A stretch of 64,000 nucleotides of DNA from Desulfobacterales bacterium (GCA_029211065.1 JARGFK010000006.1:1-64000), one strand, 5' to 3'. Counted from the stretch's first letter, positions 16,902 through 26,456 are shown. Program-made: numbers and translations. Notes: generated by a model from the letters alone, not told the origin.

Positions 16902-17366
16902 ATGATTGCCAGAGACATAATGAATACGGACTTTCAAACCTTACGCCCGACGGACACCCTGGCCGAAGCGGTTAATTGTTTTTATAAAGCCAGTGCCGCC
17001 TTAAAGCGAAAAGTATTCGGGCTAATGGTCACGAATGAAACGGGATCGCTTGCGGGCATCCTGTCCATGTATGACATCCTGATGCTGATTCAGCCCAAAC
17101 ATATTCATATCTGGGGTGAAATGGACGATCTTGATCCGAATCTTCTCTTTGACGATCTGTCCATTCGCGTCAGATCCATCCGGGTCGGCGACATTATGAC
17201 GGCAGATGTAATCACCATCGAACCGGATACCCACATCATGGTTATCGTCGATCTGATGATTCGCAAACATATCCGAAGAATCCCCGTAATTGAAGACGGC
17301 AAGATCATCGGAATCGTCTATATTTCTGATGTTTTTTACTATCTGCTGCAAAAGCTGATAAAATAA
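16902..17366 (+). CDS. CBS-domain pair protein
   Basis: A 154-residue protein made of two CBS domains. The first begins ARDIMNTDFQTLRPTDTLAEA and the second VGDIMTADVITIEPDTHIMV, and each ends in the expected IPVIEDGKIIGIV-type strand. CBS pairs bind adenosine nucleotides and regulate partner proteins. No catalytic domain is attached. AAGGGA lies about 10 bases before ATG 16902. A four-CBS protein starts 28 bases downstream on the same strand, so the two are probably co-transcribed and may work together. Confidence 0.9.
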   Translation: MIARDIMNTDFQTLRPTDTLAEAVNCFYKASAALKRKVFGLMVTNETGSLAGILSMYDILMLIQPKHIHIWGEMDDLDPNLLFDDLSIRVRSIRVGDIMTADVITIEPDTHIMVIVDLMIRKHIRRIPVIEDGKIIGIVYISDVFYYLLQKLIK

Positions 17367-17394
17367 TCGGACCTCTGAACCGGGGTAAACAACC

Positions 17395-18291
17395 ATGGCT
17401 ATCGTAAAAACCAGAAGCGTTATAAGCGGTATTCCCGTCAAAGAGGCCATGCGAAAGCAGGTCATCCGGCTGTCCCTGGATACAATCATCACCAAATGCA
17501 TCGGCACACTGATTAAGCATAAAATCAACACCGTACTGTTAACAGACCGGAACGGTCAGGCCGTCGGCCTGGTGTCCAAAACCGATCTCATAGGCGCTTT
17601 TTACGCCGGGCTCTCGGCGGAAACACCTCTGGAAAGTATTTTTGTCAGCCCGCTGCTCTATTGCTTTCCCCACGACCAGCTTGAGACAGCCCTGGACACC
17701 ATGCAGCAAAACGGCGTTCACCAGTTATATGTCTTAGAATCTGAGTCTAAACAGGCCGTCGGCATTTTATCCTATTCCGATATCGTGGGTCTTCTCTACC
17801 GATACTGCCGCGAGTGCAGCAAAAGCGCCGTAAAGGGAAGACTGGACCAGGGAGCAATCGAAACCCGACAGCGACTGATCGTAGAAGACGTGATGACCCC
17901 TGCGGTTACCTATTATCTGGAAGAAGACCGGATTGAGCAGGTCATCGACGGGCTTTTCGCCCAGCATTTGGGCGCCGTTTTGATTCGAAACGCCCTGGGA
18001 AAACCCACCGGTGTCATCTCCAAGACGGACCTCATCATCGCTTACAATCATGGGATTGCCCCGGATATTGCCGCCAGCGAAATCATGAATTCCCCGGTGC
18101 AGTCCTGCGACCGGTCCGACCTGCTGTCGCATGCGCTCCAACTGATGCTGCTCAAAGATGTGCAACGGTTGTTTGTACACGGGAAGGATGCCGACGATAT
18201 CATCGGCATCCTTGCGCTGTCGGATGCCGCCCGCTTTCGGGCCGGGTCGTGTCGCGCCTGTATCCCCGGGCGGATCATCACAGGCCTATAG
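17395..18291 (+). CDS. Protein with four CBS domains
   Basis: A 298-residue protein built of two CBS pairs. Domain starts are at about residues 10 (VKEAMRKQVIRLSLD), 80 (LESIFVSPLLYCFPHDQLETA), 155 (VEDVMTPAVTYYLEEDRIEQV) and 220 (ASEIMNSPVQSCDRSDLLSHA). Linking strands such as AVGLVSKTDLIGAFY and PTGVISKTDLIIAYN are typical. No effector domain is present, so it is presumably a nucleotide-sensing regulator. It follows the two-CBS gene closely. The C-terminus ends in a Cys/Arg-rich tail (RAGSCRACIPGR) of unknown meaning. Confidence 0.88.
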   Translation: MAIVKTRSVISGIPVKEAMRKQVIRLSLDTIITKCIGTLIKHKINTVLLTDRNGQAVGLVSKTDLIGAFYAGLSAETPLESIFVSPLLYCFPHDQLETALDTMQQNGVHQLYVLESESKQAVGILSYSDIVGLLYRYCRECSKSAVKGRLDQGAIETRQRLIVEDVMTPAVTYYLEEDRIEQVIDGLFAQHLGAVLIRNALGKPTGVISKTDLIIAYNHGIAPDIAASEIMNSPVQSCDRSDLLSHALQLMLLKDVQRLFVHGKDADDIIGILALSDAARFRAGSCRACIPGRIITGL

Positions 18292-18446
18292 CCGCCGCAA
18301 ATTGTATATCTCAGTCGACGTTGATTATACCGTCAACTATTGATAAATAGGGATCCGGCGCTGAAACCGCAACAATACCGAATGCCCTGAAATCCGCAGT
18401 GATCGCAGGGGATTGGAAATTGAAACAGATACAACCGGTGAGATAC

Positions 18447-18677
18447 ATGTCGGAACCAAACTTTAGACAACTGCACGGTTACTACCTTGAAGACATAACG
18501 GTGGGAATGAGCGCGGTTTATTCCCGGGTCTTGACGGAAGAGCGGGTGAAACTTTTTGCGGATGTGTCCGGCGATATCAATCCGCTTCATCTGAATGAAA
18601 CCTTTGCGTCGCAAACCCGTTTCAAAAAACGGATTGTTCATGGAGGGAAAAGGGGTCTGATGGACGCCGTCGAATGA
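18447..18677 (+). pseudogene. MaoC-like (R)-hydratase, truncated
   Basis: The frame gives the N-terminal half of a MaoC-family hot-dog domain: YYLEDITVGMSAVYSRVLTE, then ADVSGDINPLHLNETFA with the catalytic Asp/His pair and FKKRIVHGG. The family continues with GML-type sequence for another 70 residues, but here it reads GGKRGLMDAVE and stops at 18677. No downstream frame restores the missing half. GGTGAG precedes ATG 18447. It is about half the normal 140 residues and is probably non-functional. Confidence 0.7.
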
Positions 18678-18740
18678 TCAATGTTTTTCCTGAGACAGGC
18701 GCTATTATAAAAATCTAACAGCAGAACGGAGGGCAACCCA

Positions 18741-20129
18741 TTGCATCCCGACATACTCGAATGTTTAAAAGAAATCGTTGGCGAAAATAATGTGAGGACC
18801 CAGATCATCGACAGGATCTCCTACGCATCCGACGCGTCCGAGTTCAAGCATCTTCCGGACGCCGCCGTCTGCCCCACCACCACCCAACAGGTCGCAGCGA
18901 TCATGGCAACGGCATTTCAGGAAAACATCCCGGTCACACCCCGGGGGGCGGGCACCAGCGTCTCCGGCCTGACGGTCCCGATCAAGGGTGGCATCGTGTT
19001 GGACTTGATTCAGATGAATAAAATTCTCAAGATCAGCCCGGAGGACCGCCTGGCGGTGGTGCAGCCCGGCGTTGTGTACGGCGACCTGGACCGGGCGCTG
19101 AAACCGCTGGGCTTTTCTTTTCCGCCGGAGCCGGCCAGCGGTAAGGTGGCCACCCTGGGCGGCAATGTGGCCACCAATGCCGGCGGCGTCAAGGGCGCCA
19201 AGTACGGGACCACCCGCAACTATGTCCTGGGGCTGGAGGTCGTATTGGCCGACGGTCAGATTCTGCGGACCGGCTCTCACACCTTAAAGTGCGTATCGGG
19301 CCTTGACCTCACCCGGCTCTTTGTCGGCTCGGAGGGGGTCCTGGGGGTCATTACCGAAATCATCCTCAGGATCGACCCGCGCCCGCCGGCTACTTCAACG
19401 GCCATGGCCACCTTTGAAAATCTCAGCGATGCCGGACGGGCGGTGGCCGCGATCATGAAATCCGGGGCCGTCCCCAGCGTGCTGGAAGTGATCGACCGCA
19501 ACTGTATCCTGGCCATCAACCAGAATACGAAAATGGACCTGCCCGAGGCGGCGGCCATCCTGCTGGCGGAAACCGACGGCAGCACCCAGACCGAAACGGA
19601 GTCCCAGATGGCCAAAATCACAAAAATCTTCCAGGCAAACAACGCTTCCGGCGTTCGCATGGCCCAGACCGCGACAGAAGCCGAAGCCCTGTGGGCCGCC
19701 CGCAAATCCGCCTATCCGGTGATTGCCCGGCTCAACAACACGGTCATCAGTGAAGATACCACCGTACCGATTTCAAAGGTGGTCGATATGCTCGAGGTGA
19801 TCGCGGAACTTGCCGTCAAGTACGATATCCTGCTGGTCACCGTAGGGCACGTGGCCGACGGCAACCTGCACCCGCACTTTACTTACGACAGCACCGACCC
19901 CTATGTATCGCGCCGGGTGACGGAAGCCCGGGCCGAACTGTATCGCCGGGCCATCGAACTGGGCGGAACCCTCACCGGGGAGCACGGCATCGGTCTCGGC
20001 AAAGCGGATTTCATGTCCCTGGAACACAGTGCGGTGGCCATGGGGGTGATGCGCCGGATCAAACAGGCCCTGGATCCCAAAAATATTCTGAACCCGGGCA
20101 AAATGGATCTGGATGTTTGTACGGAATAG
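18741..20129 (+). CDS. FAD-linked oxidase, glycolate oxidase GlcD / D-lactate dehydrogenase family
   Basis: A 462-residue FAD enzyme that oxidises a 2-hydroxyacid such as glycolate or D-lactate. The FAD-binding PCMH domain has TPRGAGTSVSGLTVPIKGGI and GNVATNAGGVKGAKYGTTRN; the C-terminal FAD-oxidase domain has VGHVADGNLHPHF and LTGEHGIGLGK, with the substrate-binding His and Arg regions. The start is TTG at 18741, supported by GGAGG eight bases upstream and by the lack of a closer ATG. No iron-sulfur GlcF subunit follows, so its electron acceptor is not evident. A GlcG-like gene lies 1.6 kb downstream. Confidence 0.92.
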   Translation: MHPDILECLKEIVGENNVRTQIIDRISYASDASEFKHLPDAAVCPTTTQQVAAIMATAFQENIPVTPRGAGTSVSGLTVPIKGGIVLDLIQMNKILKISPEDRLAVVQPGVVYGDLDRALKPLGFSFPPEPASGKVATLGGNVATNAGGVKGAKYGTTRNYVLGLEVVLADGQILRTGSHTLKCVSGLDLTRLFVGSEGVLGVITEIILRIDPRPPATSTAMATFENLSDAGRAVAAIMKSGAVPSVLEVIDRNCILAINQNTKMDLPEAAAILLAETDGSTQTETESQMAKITKIFQANNASGVRMAQTATEAEALWAARKSAYPVIARLNNTVISEDTTVPISKVVDMLEVIAELAVKYDILLVTVGHVADGNLHPHFTYDSTDPYVSRRVTEARAELYRRAIELGGTLTGEHGIGLGKADFMSLEHSAVAMGVMRRIKQALDPKNILNPGKMDLDVCTE

Positions 20130-20415
20130 TATGTTGACAACCGCTGTAACCGTGAATATTTTTTCCCTCATAAACAACCCGATGTGAAAATAATGCTTGC
20201 CAAGCCGGTATAATATAATATAGACAACGGCACGACGGATATATTCGTCGCAAATAGGAATCCAGCCAATCTCCGTTCTAAACGGTATTAAAATCCTGGT
20301 TTATTTCCCATTTTTCGCGTTTGATTTACATAAATCTCAGTATTTACAAAAGGCTGTGAAAACACGAGGGACACTGAAGGACCTTCGCGCGATAGTGCAG
20401 CGGGGGGTGGCCGGT

Positions 20416-20637
20416 ATGAATGAATCAACTGATAAAAGAAGAAGGATTAAAAGATTAATGGAAGAAGCGAAACTAAAACAAATTGAAGCAAAATTGTTCC
20501 AACTGCTGGCACAGTTCAATCAGGGCAGCAATCAGAAGGCCTCCGCCCCAAAAACAGCCGGCAATGTCAGGGTCATCCGTCGCCGCAAAGGCAACCCGGA
20601 CGTGCATATCTCCCAAGAAGCCGGGGAGCTTTGTTAA
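20416..20637 (+). CDS. Small conserved-type hypothetical protein
   Basis: A 73-residue basic protein. The first part is a predicted helix with a coiled-coil look (KRRRIKRLMEEAKLKQIEAK), and the tail carries VRVIRRRKGNPDVHIS. This R-R-R-K-G-x-x-D-x-H-I tail is familiar from short proteins of sulfate reducers, but I know no function. GGGGGTGGCCGGT precedes ATG 20416; an earlier in-frame ATG at 20356 has no ribosome site. The 290 bases upstream are AT-rich with TATAAT-like repeats near 20210. Confidence 0.55.
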   Translation: MNESTDKRRRIKRLMEEAKLKQIEAKLFQLLAQFNQGSNQKASAPKTAGNVRVIRRRKGNPDVHISQEAGELC

Positions 20638-20754
20638 GATATCGTCAAACGCCACTTAGCGTCATTGCCGAAAACATATTCCGATTGAACGATAATCCTG
20701 ATGTTTTTTTGACATCTGTTACAAAAATAATCGACTCGTAAAATAACGGACCGG

Positions 20755-21510
20755 TTATGTCAGTTTTATAAAAACATATCCGCCGGTCCGGTATCCGAAC
20801 AGTCTCAAAATCGGATTATAGCTGCTGAATAGACCCTTGCAGAAAGTATCAAAAGGGACCCGGTAGGGGTTTGCCTGATCCGGGTCCACGTCCAGAATGA
20901 TCACCTGGCCGCTTTGGGTATCAAATCCGCCCACCGGTGAAATATGGGGAATGTTCAGGGTCTTGACAAACGCACCCTGACCAAAGTGGGCGATGATCAG
21001 AGAGTCTCCCTTTGTCTCAAAATCGGTCAGGCGGTCGCGCAGTTCTTCCCTTTTCCTTTCCGCCGGACCGGCACCCTGCGCGCCCGGGACGGTTTCGATG
21101 GTTTTATAAGCGACGCCGTAAATATCGAGGCTGCTTTTGACGATCTCTCCCAGAAGCGGCAGGGGCAGTCCCCGCCTGCCGTTGTGGCCTTCGGCGCTCA
21201 TCCTTTCCTTCCAATAGCCGGTCCGAACCTTCTGGAGAATATCCATTTGGGTGATGGGCTGCGACCGGCCGACCTGCACCTCCCGAATGGCATTGACGGC
21301 CATGACAACGCTTGCCACCGAACAGGACGCCTCATGATACTGTTTAACGTAATGCCTGAAGAGTGCCGCCTTCAATGCCTGGCCATCCTGGCGAGACGGC
21401 TCCTGGAGGTAGACGGCTCCGCCGGGACCGAAGGGACCGGTGCCGGTTATTTTATGAAAAAGGTACGGTCCGTAAAGGAGTCCGCGGATGACGAATCTTC
21501 TGAAACGCAT
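20755..21510 (-). CDS. Phytochelatin synthase-like cysteine peptidase-fold protein
   Basis: A 251-residue protein of the papain-like phytochelatin synthase family, whose members cleave glutathione and in plants condense it to phytochelatins. The nucleophile is Cys63 in YHEASCSVASVVMAVNAI. The His is 189 in IPHISPVGGFD and the Asp is 207 in VIILDVDP, followed by NPYRVPFDTFC as in the family. Like other bacterial members it lacks the Cys-rich C-terminal domain and may only hydrolyse glutathione or a related thiol. The first 20 residues are moderately hydrophobic and could be a membrane anchor. It stands alone on the minus strand. Confidence 0.8.
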   Translation of the reverse strand: MRFRRFVIRGLLYGPYLFHKITGTGPFGPGGAVYLQEPSRQDGQALKAALFRHYVKQYHEASCSVASVVMAVNAIREVQVGRSQPITQMDILQKVRTGYWKERMSAEGHNGRRGLPLPLLGEIVKSSLDIYGVAYKTIETVPGAQGAGPAERKREELRDRLTDFETKGDSLIIAHFGQGAFVKTLNIPHISPVGGFDTQSGQVIILDVDPDQANPYRVPFDTFCKGLFSSYNPILRLFGYRTGGYVFIKLT

Positions 21511-21779
21511 ATGGTTTTTTTCCTGTCGGAAGTAGGCTGATTTCTATAATATACCCATTGTTAGCATAGAATCCACCCCTTTGGGATAAAAATTTTCCAG
21601 CCGTTCCAACGAAAGAAACGATCGGGTTTAGGCGCTGTTGCAAGTCTAAAGAACCGGTACAAACCCGCCCTTTTGAACATTTCACTTTTTATCAACGCCG
21701 GGGTTTGATATAATCCCCGATAATTTATAGTTTTGATTACCGTCCGTTGTTCGTCAATCCAAATGAGGAGGCTCACCCC

Positions 21780-22208
21780 ATGAAAATGGTTCCCAAACTG
21801 ACTATGGAAGACGCAAGGGTCATGATGCAGGCCGCAGAGAAGAAAGCCGCAGAGATCGGCGTCGATATGGATATTGCCGTCACCGACGACGGCGGCCACC
21901 TGATGATGTTCCATCGCATGGACAACGCCCGCGTCACCAGCATCGACATCGCCATCAACAAGGCCTTTACCGCCGCTGCTGCGCGCAAATCCACCCGCGC
22001 ATACGGTGAGGTCGGACGGGCGGGCGGCCCTGCATTCGGCATCCATACCAGCAACGGGGGCCGTTTTATGCTTATCGCCGGCGGCCTCCCGATTTTTTGG
22101 GACGATCAGATCGTGGGGGGTATGGGCTGCAGTTCCGGCACGCCCGACCAGGACGAGGAGGTTGCCCGGGCCGGTATCGACGCCCTATTGTCAAGCCCGA
22201 AAAAATAG
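21780..22208 (+). CDS. GlcG/HbpS-family heme-binding-like protein
   Basis: A 142-residue protein of the GlcG/HbpS fold. Motifs are KLTMEDARVMMQAAEKKAAE, VTDDGGHLMMFHRMDNA, SIDIAINKAFTAAA and GGLPIFWDDQIVGGMGCSSG, all usual for the family. GAGGAGG lies eight bases before ATG 21780. TATAAT at 21709-21714 could serve as its -10. The dehydratase gene begins 41 bases downstream, so they likely form an operon. GlcG-type proteins often accompany dehydratases and diol-metabolising enzymes; whether this one binds heme or a corrin is open. Confidence 0.85.
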   Translation: MKMVPKLTMEDARVMMQAAEKKAAEIGVDMDIAVTDDGGHLMMFHRMDNARVTSIDIAINKAFTAAAARKSTRAYGEVGRAGGPAFGIHTSNGGRFMLIAGGLPIFWDDQIVGGMGCSSGTPDQDEEVARAGIDALLSSPKK

Positions 22209-22248
22209 GCCGCTACGGCAGCGGCATCCCCGGCAAAAAGGAGGCGTT

Positions 22249-23700
22249 ATGGGGTTGATGACGGCTGAGCAGTACGAAGAAAGCTTGCGGAAACTGAACC
22301 TGGTCGTATATCAGTTTGGAAAGCGTGTGGAAAATGTGGTGGATGATCCCATCATCCGCCCCTCCATGCTCGCGGTGGCCAAAACGTATGAACTGGCCCA
22401 CCGGCCTGAACACGCGGACATCATGACCGCGACTTCCCACATCAGCGGCAACCGGATCAACCGCTTCACCCACATCCATCAAAGCGTGGATGATCTGGTG
22501 AAGAAAAGTCAGATGGGACGCCTGCTGGGCAGAGAGACCGGATGCTGTTTTCAACGATGCGTGGGCATGGATGCGATCAACGCCCTCTCCATCGCAACAT
22601 ACGCCATCGATGAGAAAAACGGGTCCGCCTGCCACGAACGGTTTTTAAAATACCTTGAATATGTCCAGCGCAACGACCTGACCTGCGATGGGGCCATGAC
22701 CGATGCCAAGGGTGACAGAAGCCTGCCCCCTTCCCGGCAGCCGGACCCGGATGCATACCTTCATGTGGTCCGGGAAACCCCGGACGGCATCGTGGTCCGG
22801 GGCGCCAAGGCCCATCAGACCGGTGCGGTCAATTCCCATGAAATCATCGTCCTGCCGACCCTGAACATGCGGGCGGAAGACAGCCGCTACGCGGTCTCCT
22901 TCGCCCTACCCAGCGACACCGAGGGGATTGTCTATATCATGGGGAGACAATCCTGCGATACGCGCAAGCTCGAGGACGGAACCCTGGACCGGGGCAACGT
23001 GATCTTTGGCGGGCACGAAGCCCTGGTGGTTTTCGAAGACGTGTTCGTTCCCTGGGAACGCGTCTTCATGAACGGGGAGCACGAATTTACCGGTCAGTTG
23101 GTGGAAACCTTCGCCGCCTATCACCGCCAGAGCTACGCCTTCAAGGTGGGCGTCGGGGATGTCCTCATCGGGGCGGCCCAGACCGTGGCGGAGTACAACG
23201 GCGTTGAAAAGGCCGCGCACATCAGGGACAAACTCGTTGAAATGAACCACCTCAACGAAACCCTTTACTGCTGCGGCATCGCGTGCGCTTCCCAGGGTCA
23301 CCGGGAAGCCGGCGGCACCTACCTGGTGGACATCCTGCTGGCCAACGTCCACAAGCACAACATCACCCGGTTTCCCTATGAAATCGCCCGTATCGCCCAG
23401 GACATCGCCGGCGGGTTGATGGTGACGCTGCCGTCCGAACAGGACCTGCGGTCTCCGGAAACCGCCAAATGGCTCGAAAAATATCTCATGACCCGCGCGG
23501 ATGTACCCACCGAACACCGCCTGCGGATCCTCCGGCTCATCGAGAACCTCACCCTGGGAACAGCCGCCGTCGGGTATCTGACGGAATCTCTGCACGGCGC
23601 AGGATCGCCCCAGGCCCAGCGGGTAATGATCTCCAGGCGGGTCAACATGAAGGAAAAACAGGATGCCGCAAAAAAATTGTGTGGCATTGAAAAGCCTTAA
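22249..23700 (+). CDS. 4-Hydroxybutyryl-CoA dehydratase (AbfD)-like / HpaB-family protein
   Basis: A 483-residue protein close to AbfD, the [4Fe-4S]/FAD enzyme that dehydrates 4-hydroxybutyryl-CoA to crotonyl-CoA. Residues 97-107 read TGCCFQRCVGM, keeping two cluster Cys (100, 104). AKAHQTGAVNSHE, GRQSCDTRK and FPYEIARIAQDIAGGLMVTL are also conserved. His292 and Tyr296 are present in YHRQSY, but the next ligand, Cys299 in the clostridial enzyme, is absent: the sequence goes AFKVGVGD where AbfD has GGCKVGVGD. It may therefore hold a changed cluster or do a different reaction. GGAGG precedes ATG 22249. Paired with the GlcG-like gene. Confidence 0.85.
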   Translation: MGLMTAEQYEESLRKLNLVVYQFGKRVENVVDDPIIRPSMLAVAKTYELAHRPEHADIMTATSHISGNRINRFTHIHQSVDDLVKKSQMGRLLGRETGCCFQRCVGMDAINALSIATYAIDEKNGSACHERFLKYLEYVQRNDLTCDGAMTDAKGDRSLPPSRQPDPDAYLHVVRETPDGIVVRGAKAHQTGAVNSHEIIVLPTLNMRAEDSRYAVSFALPSDTEGIVYIMGRQSCDTRKLEDGTLDRGNVIFGGHEALVVFEDVFVPWERVFMNGEHEFTGQLVETFAAYHRQSYAFKVGVGDVLIGAAQTVAEYNGVEKAAHIRDKLVEMNHLNETLYCCGIACASQGHREAGGTYLVDILLANVHKHNITRFPYEIARIAQDIAGGLMVTLPSEQDLRSPETAKWLEKYLMTRADVPTEHRLRILRLIENLTLGTAAVGYLTESLHGAGSPQAQRVMISRRVNMKEKQDAAKKLCGIEKP

Positions 23701-23964
23701 CAAAACGTCGAGCAGCGGCATCTCCCGGGAAAAAAACCGGCCCGCGAGCTACTCGGTCATCAGGGAATAATAATGGACGATCATACTAAAATGCATCGCC
23801 CGGTGGAAATAGACGCGGCCGTGGCCGGGCCGCTTTTCATGTTGAATTTTGTTGCTTGCACGCAAAAACTTGGCTAAATAGACAATACTCTTTACAGGTT
23901 CCTGCGAAAAATCATTTCATCAGCATACAGGCGGTTAACCCTTTATCTGTCGGGAGGTTTCTTA
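23701..23964 (+). other. Intergenic region before glycogen phosphorylase
   Basis: 260 bases. A weak promoter candidate is TTGCTT, 17 bases, TAAATA near 23853-23881. No coding frame or hairpin with a T-run was noticed. Confidence 0.4.
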
Positions 23965-26439
23965 ATGGACCCAAATGTTCAAGACCCGAGCGGCAGACAC
24001 GTCCCCGCAACCATTGAAACAGACTCCCTGAAAAACGATATCCGCCGTCACATTCTGTTTACCCTGGGCAACGATCCGGATAAAACCGATCTGTATTCCA
24101 TTTATATGGGGCTGGCATACTGTGTGCGCGACCGTCTGCTGGAGCGCTGGGTTAAAACCCAGCGCTCGCTTTATGATACGCTGGCCAAGCGGGTCTATTT
24201 TCTATCCCTGGAATTTCTGCCGGGCCGGTTTCTTAAAAACTATCTCATCAGCCTGAATATGGAGGAAGAGGCCCGCCGGACGCTGCAGGATATGGGGATT
24301 GATCTGGACGACCTGGAGGAAGAGAAATGGGACGCCGGCCTCGGCAACGGCGGCCTGGGGCGCCTGGCGTCCTGCTACATGGACTCCCTGGCCTGTCTTA
24401 ACCTGCCGGGATACGGATACGGCATCCTTTATGACTACGGCATCTTTCATCAGGTCCTGGAAAACGGCAGCCAGCGCGAACATTGCGACAATTGGCGCCG
24501 GCGCGGCAACCCCTGGGAGATCAAGCGCTCCCAGCATCTCGAGCCGATCCGTTTCTACGGCCGATCCGAACCGTACCGCGACACCACGGGACGGCTCCGC
24601 TACCGCTGGGTCGGCGGCGAGATCGTCATGGCCATGGCCTGCGACATACTCATTCCCGGCTACGGTGACGAGTATGTCACCAATATGCGCTTGTGGGCCG
24701 CACAATCCAGCCGGGAATTCAACCTGGAAAACTTCAGCCACGGCGATTATATCGGCGCGGTCCAGTCCAAAGTGATGGGCGAGAACATTTCAAAAGTGCT
24801 CTACCCCAGCGATGAAATCGAAGCGGGTAAAGAGCTGCGGCTCAAACAGCAGTATTTCTTTGTCGCGGCGACACTGTCCGACATTCTCAGGCGTTTCAGG
24901 AAACAGAGCGATTCGTTTGCGGATTTTCCGGATTTTGTGGCCGTTCAATTAAACGACACCCACCCCACCATCGCCATCCCGGAACTCATGCGTATCCTGA
25001 TGGACGAGCACGCCCTGGAATGGGACGATGCCTGGGCTGTTTGTGAAAAAACGTTCGCCTATACCAATCATACGGTCTTGCCCGAGGCTCTGGAAACCTG
25101 GCCGCTGGAACTGATCGGCCGGCTGCTGCCCCGGCATCTGGAAATCATTTATGAAATCAACCATCGCTTCCTGACGGCGGTGCGGAAAAAATACCCGGAC
25201 GATCCGCACTTAGCTGCCGGGCTTTCCATTTTCCAGGAGGGCCCTTTGCAGCAGGTGCGCATGGCCCATCTCGCGGTCGTCGGCAGCCATTCGGTCAACG
25301 GGGTGGCCGCCCTGCACTCCCATATTTTGAAAACCGGCCTGTTCAGGGATTTCGACCGGATTTTCCCCGGTCGCATCCAAAACATCACCAACGGCATCAC
25401 ACCCCGCCGGTGGCTGCTCCAGGCCAATCCGTCGCTGTCGCGGCTGATTACGTCGGCCATCGGACCGGGCTGGATTAATGCACTCGACCTGCTTGAAAAA
25501 CTGGCGCCCTACGCTGATAACCCCGAATTCCGTAGCGCCTGGATGGCATCGAAACTGGAAAATAAACACCGGCTGGTCCCCTACATTCTACGCAAAACCG
25601 GACAGGAGGCTGACCCCGACACACTGTTCGATGTGCAGGTCAAACGCATTCACGAATACAAGCGCCAGCTGCTCAATATCCTGCACGTGATCACCCAGTA
25701 TAACCGCATCAAGGCAGACCCTGCGGCGGCGGTTGTGCCGCGCACCGTGATTTTTGCCGGAAAAGCCGCTCCGGCCTATTATCAGGCCAAACGCATCATC
25801 ACATTGATAAATTCGGTGGCGGATGTGGTCAACAACGATTCCGAGGTCCGGCCGAAGCTGCGGGTCATTTTCCTGCCCAATTACTGCGTCTCCAATTCCG
25901 AAAAAATCGTTGCGGCCGCCGACCTTTCCGAACAGATTTCGACTGCGGGCATGGAAGCATCCGGAACCGGGAACATGAAAATGGCGCTGAACGGCGCCCT
26001 GGCCATCGGAACCCTGGACGGCGCCAACGTGGAAATTATGGAAGAAGTGGGCCGTGAAAATATCTTCATTTTCGGCCTGACGGCTGAAGAAGTAACGGAC
26101 CTGCGCAGCAGCGGCTATGATCCCGCAAGCTATTACCAAACGGACACGGAGCTTAAGCAGGTTCTCGACATGATCGCCTCGGGTTTTTTTTCACCCCGCC
26201 GGCCGGAACTGTTTGCCCCGCTCATCAGTGCGCTGCGCGACCAGGGCGATTACTATATGCTCCTGGCGGACTACCGTTCTTACGTCACCGCCCAGGAAGC
26301 GGTCAGCCGGGTGTTTCAGGACCCGGATGACTGGGCCCGCCGCTCCATTCTCAACACCGCCCATATGGGTAAGTTCTCCAGCGACCGGTCCGTCATGGAA
26401 TATGCCGATAACATCTGGCGGGTCAAACCCTTGGCCTAA
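23965..26439 (+). CDS. glgP: Glycogen/alpha-glucan phosphorylase
   Basis: An 824-residue PLP enzyme that releases glucose-1-phosphate from glycogen or maltodextrin. The N-terminal domain has YFLSLEFLPGRFLKNYLI, then GNGGLGRLASCYMDS. The C-terminal domain has the pyridoxal phosphate loop EASGTGNMKMALNGAL with Lys672 as the Schiff-base residue, followed by LAIGTLDGANVEI. Length and order match the family well. GGGAGG precedes ATG 23965. A truncated amidohydrolase gene follows 17 bases downstream. Confidence 0.96.
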   Translation: MDPNVQDPSGRHVPATIETDSLKNDIRRHILFTLGNDPDKTDLYSIYMGLAYCVRDRLLERWVKTQRSLYDTLAKRVYFLSLEFLPGRFLKNYLISLNMEEEARRTLQDMGIDLDDLEEEKWDAGLGNGGLGRLASCYMDSLACLNLPGYGYGILYDYGIFHQVLENGSQREHCDNWRRRGNPWEIKRSQHLEPIRFYGRSEPYRDTTGRLRYRWVGGEIVMAMACDILIPGYGDEYVTNMRLWAAQSSREFNLENFSHGDYIGAVQSKVMGENISKVLYPSDEIEAGKELRLKQQYFFVAATLSDILRRFRKQSDSFADFPDFVAVQLNDTHPTIAIPELMRILMDEHALEWDDAWAVCEKTFAYTNHTVLPEALETWPLELIGRLLPRHLEIIYEINHRFLTAVRKKYPDDPHLAAGLSIFQEGPLQQVRMAHLAVVGSHSVNGVAALHSHILKTGLFRDFDRIFPGRIQNITNGITPRRWLLQANPSLSRLITSAIGPGWINALDLLEKLAPYADNPEFRSAWMASKLENKHRLVPYILRKTGQEADPDTLFDVQVKRIHEYKRQLLNILHVITQYNRIKADPAAAVVPRTVIFAGKAAPAYYQAKRIITLINSVADVVNNDSEVRPKLRVIFLPNYCVSNSEKIVAAADLSEQISTAGMEASGTGNMKMALNGALAIGTLDGANVEIMEEVGRENIFIFGLTAEEVTDLRSSGYDPASYYQTDTELKQVLDMIASGFFSPRRPELFAPLISALRDQGDYYMLLADYRSYVTAQEAVSRVFQDPDDWARRSILNTAHMGKFSSDRSVMEYADNIWRVKPLA

Positions 26440-26456
26440 AACGCGGGAGGTCCCCA

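Noticed and set aside
18675-18680. TGA of the MaoC gene as a possible selenocysteine codon
   Set aside because: The sequence after the TGA shows no MaoC similarity and no hairpin at the right distance.
22006-22248. N-terminal extension of the AbfD-like protein
   Set aside because: It overlaps the GlcG-like gene in another frame; ATG 22249 with GGAGG and the conserved MTAEQY start right after fit the family.
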